Below, one piece after another: positions 61,120 through 64,000 of a stretch of 64,000 nucleotides of DNA. Position 1 is the first letter of the stretch; every line of letters begins with the position of its first letter. The stretch covers positions 1 through 64,000 of the forward strand of contig CAVZPO010000009.1 of NCBI GenBank assembly GCA_963777165.1, in the 5' to 3' direction. The notes below the pieces were generated by a model that had not been told where the DNA came from, did no database searches, and saw nothing but the letters and a program-made list of their open reading frames with translations. The DNA is from DYJB01 sp963777165 (lineage in GTDB: Bacteria; Chloroflexota; Anaerolineae; Anaerolineales; E44-bin32). The position numbers and the translations under genes were made by a program.

Positions 61120-62322
61120 ATGAGCAGCCCGACTCCCGCCACCGCCAATCACCGCCCGCGACCAGATCTGAAGACCCTGGTGTTGTTCGCCGTCCCCGTC
61201 CTGGTCCTGGCGGGCGTGATCGCCGCTTTCCTGTTCACCGCCGGCGCGGGCCTGAATGTGGAACCCGCTGCGCCGATCGAGGCCCTGACCTTCGACCGGA
61301 CCGTCCTGCGACCCGGTGCGATCGAGCTGCATCTTCGCAACACAGGGCCGCGCACGTTGACCCTCTCGAGCGCGATTGTGAATGAGACCGTCTGGCCGTT
61401 CCGAGCCGAACCGAGTGAGGTGATCCCACGGCTCGGCCGGGCGACGCTCACACTCACCTACCCATGGATCGCCGGCGAGCCCCTCGGGATCAAGCTCTTC
61501 ACGGCCAACTCGATTGGCTTCGAGACGGTGATCGCAGCCGCCTCCGCGACCGTGCTCCCGAGCAACACGACGTGGCTGAGCTTCACGCTCATCGGACTGT
61601 ACGTCGGGGTGATCCCCGTGCTTCTGGGCATCTGCTGGTATCCGGCGCTGCGGCGCATGGGGCCGCGTGCTTTCATCTTCCTGATGGCGCTGACCGTCGG
61701 CCTGCTCCTGTTCCTGGGGATCGATGCCGTCAGCGAGGCGCTCGAAGTCGCCGCGCGCCTGGGCAGCCCGTTCCAGGGCGTCGGGCTCGTGGCGACCGGC
61801 ATCGTGGGCACCTACCTGTTGCTGGATGCCATCACCCGCTGGCAATCGACGACCGGGCGAGGGGAGGCCGACCAAAGGCTCACGCTGGCGATGATGATCG
61901 CCGTCGGGATCGGGTTGCACAATCTGGGGGAGGGCCTGGCCATCGGCGCCGCGTACCGCGTCGGCGAGGCAGCTTTGGGAACCTTCCTGGTCATCGGCTT
62001 CGTCCTGCAAAACATCACCGAGGGGCTGGGCATCATCGCCCCCGTCGTTCGGGATAGCCCGTCCATCCGCCGGCTCATCGGACTCGGTCTGATCGGGGGC
62101 GCGCCGGCGATCGTCGGAGCATGGATCGGCGGATCGATCGAGTCCGCCCCGCTGGCGGCACTCTTCCTGGCGATTGGCGCCGGAGCGGTATTCGAAGTCA
62201 TGGTCGAGGTCGCCCGACTGATCCAACGCCAGACGGCCAAGCAAGCGATGCCGCTGAACGTCTTCTCGGGCGTGATGGCGGGCATGCTGCTGCTCTACGT
62301 TACCGGGTTCCTGGTGAAGTAG
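61120..62322 (+). CDS. ZIP-family metal permease with N-terminal extracellular domain
   Basis: A 400-residue membrane protein. One helix (about 18-40) precedes a beta-rich extracytosolic segment (about 47-140; EALTFDRTVLRPGAIELHLR, NTGPRTLTLSS) of Ig/cupredoxin-like pattern without copper ligands. From about 148 there are eight helices with ZIP signatures HNLGEGLAIGAA (from residue 267) and LQNITEGLGIIAP (about 298), giving metal-binding His and Glu. ZIP proteins import Zn2+, Fe2+ or Mn2+. The added domain is unusual and could dock the upstream oxidase. Starts 1 base after the oxidase stop. Confidence 0.9.
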   Translation: MSSPTPATANHRPRPDLKTLVLFAVPVLVLAGVIAAFLFTAGAGLNVEPAAPIEALTFDRTVLRPGAIELHLRNTGPRTLTLSSAIVNETVWPFRAEPSEVIPRLGRATLTLTYPWIAGEPLGIKLFTANSIGFETVIAAASATVLPSNTTWLSFTLIGLYVGVIPVLLGICWYPALRRMGPRAFIFLMALTVGLLLFLGIDAVSEALEVAARLGSPFQGVGLVATGIVGTYLLLDAITRWQSTTGRGEADQRLTLAMMIAVGIGLHNLGEGLAIGAAYRVGEAALGTFLVIGFVLQNITEGLGIIAPVVRDSPSIRRLIGLGLIGGAPAIVGAWIGGSIESAPLAALFLAIGAGAVFEVMVEVARLIQRQTAKQAMPLNVFSGVMAGMLLLYVTGFLVK

Positions 62323-62447
62323 GCCCCTGACCGCGCCAAGAGCTCTTCGGGATCGTCAGGTGCGCGAGCGGACATGGGAGAGACTCGAGAAGACGAACGG
62401 CCGGCGGGTCTGCTTCCCGGCCGAGAAGTGAATTCCAGGCAGGCAAG

Positions 62448-62837
62448 ATGGAGGCGGTCTTGGTAGTTCGAAACGTGCGCTTTCGTTGGGTGACCGTGCT
62501 GCTGCTGGCCGCGATCCTCTCGGGTTGCAGTCGCGAACCTCTAGGGCCGCCCCGGGCCGTGAAGCTGGAGGTCACGGAGTTCACGATCACCCCGAGCGCA
62601 ATCACCGCCGAGGTAGGCGAGCGTATCAGCTTCAGGGTTTCCAACAAGGGCGTGCTCGAGCACAACGTGTCGATCCAGGACCCGAGTGGAGAGGAAATCG
62701 CGCTCTTGTCCGTGATGCCCAACCAGCATGGGACGCTGCAGATCGAGCCTTCCACGCCGGGTCAGTGGAGGATCATCTGCACTCTCCCCGGACACGAGAT
62801 GGCCGGGATGACGGCGACGCTGACGGTCGGTCCGTGA
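62448..62837 (+). CDS. Cupredoxin-domain lipoprotein
   Basis: A 129-residue exported copper protein. The lipobox is LLAAILSGC near residue 26, so it should be membrane anchored after cleavage. The cupredoxin domain carries LEHNV (His) and CTLPGHEMAGM (Cys, His, Met), a complete type-1 blue copper ligand set. ATG 62448 is the longest start; an in-frame TTG at 62460 lies after GGAGG and may be the true one. It is downstream of the multicopper oxidase and ZIP genes and may carry electrons for the oxidase. Confidence 0.85.
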   Translation: MEAVLVVRNVRFRWVTVLLLAAILSGCSREPLGPPRAVKLEVTEFTITPSAITAEVGERISFRVSNKGVLEHNVSIQDPSGEEIALLSVMPNQHGTLQIEPSTPGQWRIICTLPGHEMAGMTATLTVGP

Positions 62838-63036
62838 GAGGGAGGGCCACCGCACAGAGCCCGGGCACAGCGGCAGGTGGCAAGCCGCTCCGATCATCGG
62901 AGCCCTCTCAGACGCGTGGGCGGCCTGCGATAGAGCACGGGCGGCCGCCGGGATGCTGCCCATCCCGGCTCAGGTTCTAAATGACCTGCCTCGAGAAGCG
63001 TGGTTAAGGCGAGCAGGTCTTCGGGGAGGCAAGCGC

Positions 63037-63306
63037 ATGAACATGCCGCTGACCCTCATGTGGGCGGGCCTCTGCCTGCTCCTCTTGGTTGCGATCCTCA
63101 TCGGGCATGGCTGGACGATGCTGACGGCGGTCAACCTGATGCTGTTCTCACTGCTGCACAATCCGTGCGGCACGACGATCCTGACCATTTACCGCGAGAC
63201 AAACAGCAAGAAGTGGGCGGCACTGAGCGTCGTCATCACGCTCGGCGTCGCCTTCCTGGTGACCTTCCTCACGGCGACCGTGGCGCGGCTGGCCGGGTGG
63301 GTGTAA
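63037..63306 (+). CDS. Small membrane protein
   Basis: An 89-residue protein with three hydrophobic segments (LTLMWAGLCLLLLVAILIGH, MLTAVNLMLFSLLHNPCG, WAALSVVITLGVAFLVTFL). I do not recognise the family. ATG 63037 follows GGGGAGG by 7 bases, and an upstream in-frame ATG at 62953 has no ribosome binding site. It may belong to the metal cluster or be separate. Confidence 0.7.
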   Translation: MNMPLTLMWAGLCLLLLVAILIGHGWTMLTAVNLMLFSLLHNPCGTTILTIYRETNSKKWAALSVVITLGVAFLVTFLTATVARLAGWV

Positions 63307-63745
63307 GACCGGCGAGGCGACCGGATCCATTGGGTCCGCGGCACATCTCCGCGCCCACGGGTTGGCTCAATCCCGGCGGCCTGCCCCAGGTCGCGGGGGC
63401 GATCTCCGGGGCATGACGTCCCATCCGGGGCGGCTAGCGCAGTGGCACCCCACATCGCTCGCAGGCGTCTGGGATGCCCAAACTGGACATAAGCCCAAGC
63501 AGCACGGAACAGCGGGGGCGGTCCACGCCGCGTCGGCCTAATTCCAATGCGGCCAGGCAAAGTGAGTCCCGCCATGGAATCGCGAGCGACCCTGCATAAG
63601 AGTCCATCTCACCCAGTCTCAATCTGGGCGGAGTGTCCGGGATCGCGAGCTGGCGTCGGTTGCGGTCCGACAGCCTTGGCCCGTTTTCGCCGCGGGGCCT
63701 GGCCAGATCGCTAACGAGAGACTCGGTTCGAAGGCGGATTGTCGG
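63307..63745. other. Intergenic stretch without a confirmed gene
   Basis: About 440 bases. A minus-strand frame (ending 63434) finishes with a CERCGVPL-like cysteine pair but has no start signal or second pair, so it is not called. The right edge carries the promoter of the GTPase gene. Confidence 0.45.
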
Positions 63746-63751
63746 TATAAT
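63746..63751 (+). promoter_or_regulatory. Probable -10 box for the dynamin-like gene
   Basis: TATAAT at 63746-63751, 55 bases before the ATG. A -35 box near 63723-63728 (TCGGTT) is weak. Confidence 0.45.
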
Positions 63752-63805
63752 CCCGCGCGACGAGTGGCGAACCCCGCTCTCCCCATTCAACCGAGGAAGT
63801 CCTGT

Positions 63806-64000
63806 ATGCGATCGCAACTGCTCACGGATCCACAGGCCCGTTTTCTGCGGGAAGAGAAGGAAGCCCTGGCAGAAGTTCGCCAGGCCCTCACTGATCTCGA
63901 GGTGCCGGCGGCTGCGCTGGCGATGCTGCAGAAGGCCATCCTGCAGCTCGACGAGCTGTTCCTGCTCGTCGTCGTCGGGGAGTTCAACGCCGGCAAGAGC
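63806..64000 (+). CDS. Dynamin-like GTPase, N-terminal part (runs off the window)
   Basis: The first 65 codons of a protein that opens with a helical, charged segment (FLREEKEALAEVRQALTDLE) and reaches the P-loop VVVGEFNAGKS (residues 55-65). The GEFNAGKS form of G1 is typical of bacterial dynamin-like proteins, which remodel membranes with GTP. ATG 63806 follows GAGGAAG by 8 bases. The rest of the G domain lies outside the window. Confidence 0.8.
   Translation, partial: MRSQLLTDPQARFLREEKEALAEVRQALTDLEVPAAALAMLQKAILQLDELFLLVVVGEFNAGKS

Noticed and set aside
63434..63604. Small minus-strand protein ending in a zinc-ribbon-like CERCGVPL
   Set aside because: Only one Cys pair is present, no ribosome binding site is suitably spaced, and the frame overlaps the GTPase promoter region.
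1..64000. tRNA, rRNA, CRISPR array, insertion sequence, phage or plasmid genes
   Set aside because: None recognised by reading: no tRNA T-loop with cloverleaf, no regularly spaced repeats and no transposase or integrase motifs.

Overview
The window is GC-rich, densely coded bacterial DNA that looks like a member of the Chloroflexota, probably Anaerolineae-like. This is an inference from gene content: a type 3 ProS, SLH-domain surface protein with Thr-Pro linkers, a CIRCE-controlled hrcA-grpE-dnaK-dnaJ-prmA cluster, a T-box leader on trpS, LCP and LiaF-like envelope proteins, and sigma70-type promoters close to TTGACA-17-TATAAT. No rRNA, tRNA, CRISPR array or insertion sequence was recognised.

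Layout. 1-4178 (minus): a secreted M23-like peptidase and a very large surface protein (SpoIID, LamG, purple-acid-phosphatase-like and SLH domains), both broken by frameshifts. 4417-5867: metK behind a promoter, SAM-I riboswitch and terminator hairpin. 6343-7467: receiver/CpaE-like fusion. 7866-10877: consensus promoter, candidate small RNA, then a tight operon of MazG-like pyrophosphatase, metallophosphoesterase, ParB-like protein and APH-fold kinase, followed by proS. 12696-17787: HEAT-repeat protein, glycosyltransferase, rpsO and pnp. 17928-23814: TspO-like protein, two AI-2E-type permeases, small unknowns, THUMP-like methyltransferase, phosphoribosyltransferase. 23835-25643: an S1-domain protein, rpsU and infA behind a consensus promoter and attenuator-like hairpin. 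25674-31480 (minus): heat-shock operon. 32077-37959: thioredoxin, O-methyltransferase, T-box-trpS, B12-binding mutase subunit with MeaB, PRPP synthetase and a small unknown. 38328-44472: zincin-like protein, transaldolase, LCP protein, TPR protein, LuxR-type regulator and two trypsin-like proteases. 44535-49214 (minus): acetyltransferase, DnaQ-like exonuclease and an ABC-2 exporter. 49439-52644 (minus): four related LiaF/DUF5668-like membrane genes. 52973-55418: TetR with a perfect operator and a double-SDR fusion. 55646-58522 (minus): VIT-type transporter, MFS transporter, methyltransferase. 59251-63306: a metal-homeostasis cluster (DtxR-type repressor, Tat-exported two-domain multicopper oxidase, ZIP permease, cupredoxin lipoprotein, small membrane protein). 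The window ends inside a dynamin-like GTPase.

Several genes, including normally essential trpS and grpE, carry single-base frameshifts whose correction restores full-length family members. That pattern suggests uncorrected indel errors rather than biology, though the density in 800-4200 could also mean decay. The most interesting candidate systems are the DtxR/multicopper oxidase/ZIP/cupredoxin cluster, the MazG/phosphoesterase/ParB-like/kinase operon, and two promoter-to-terminator units that may be small RNAs or attenuated leaders.
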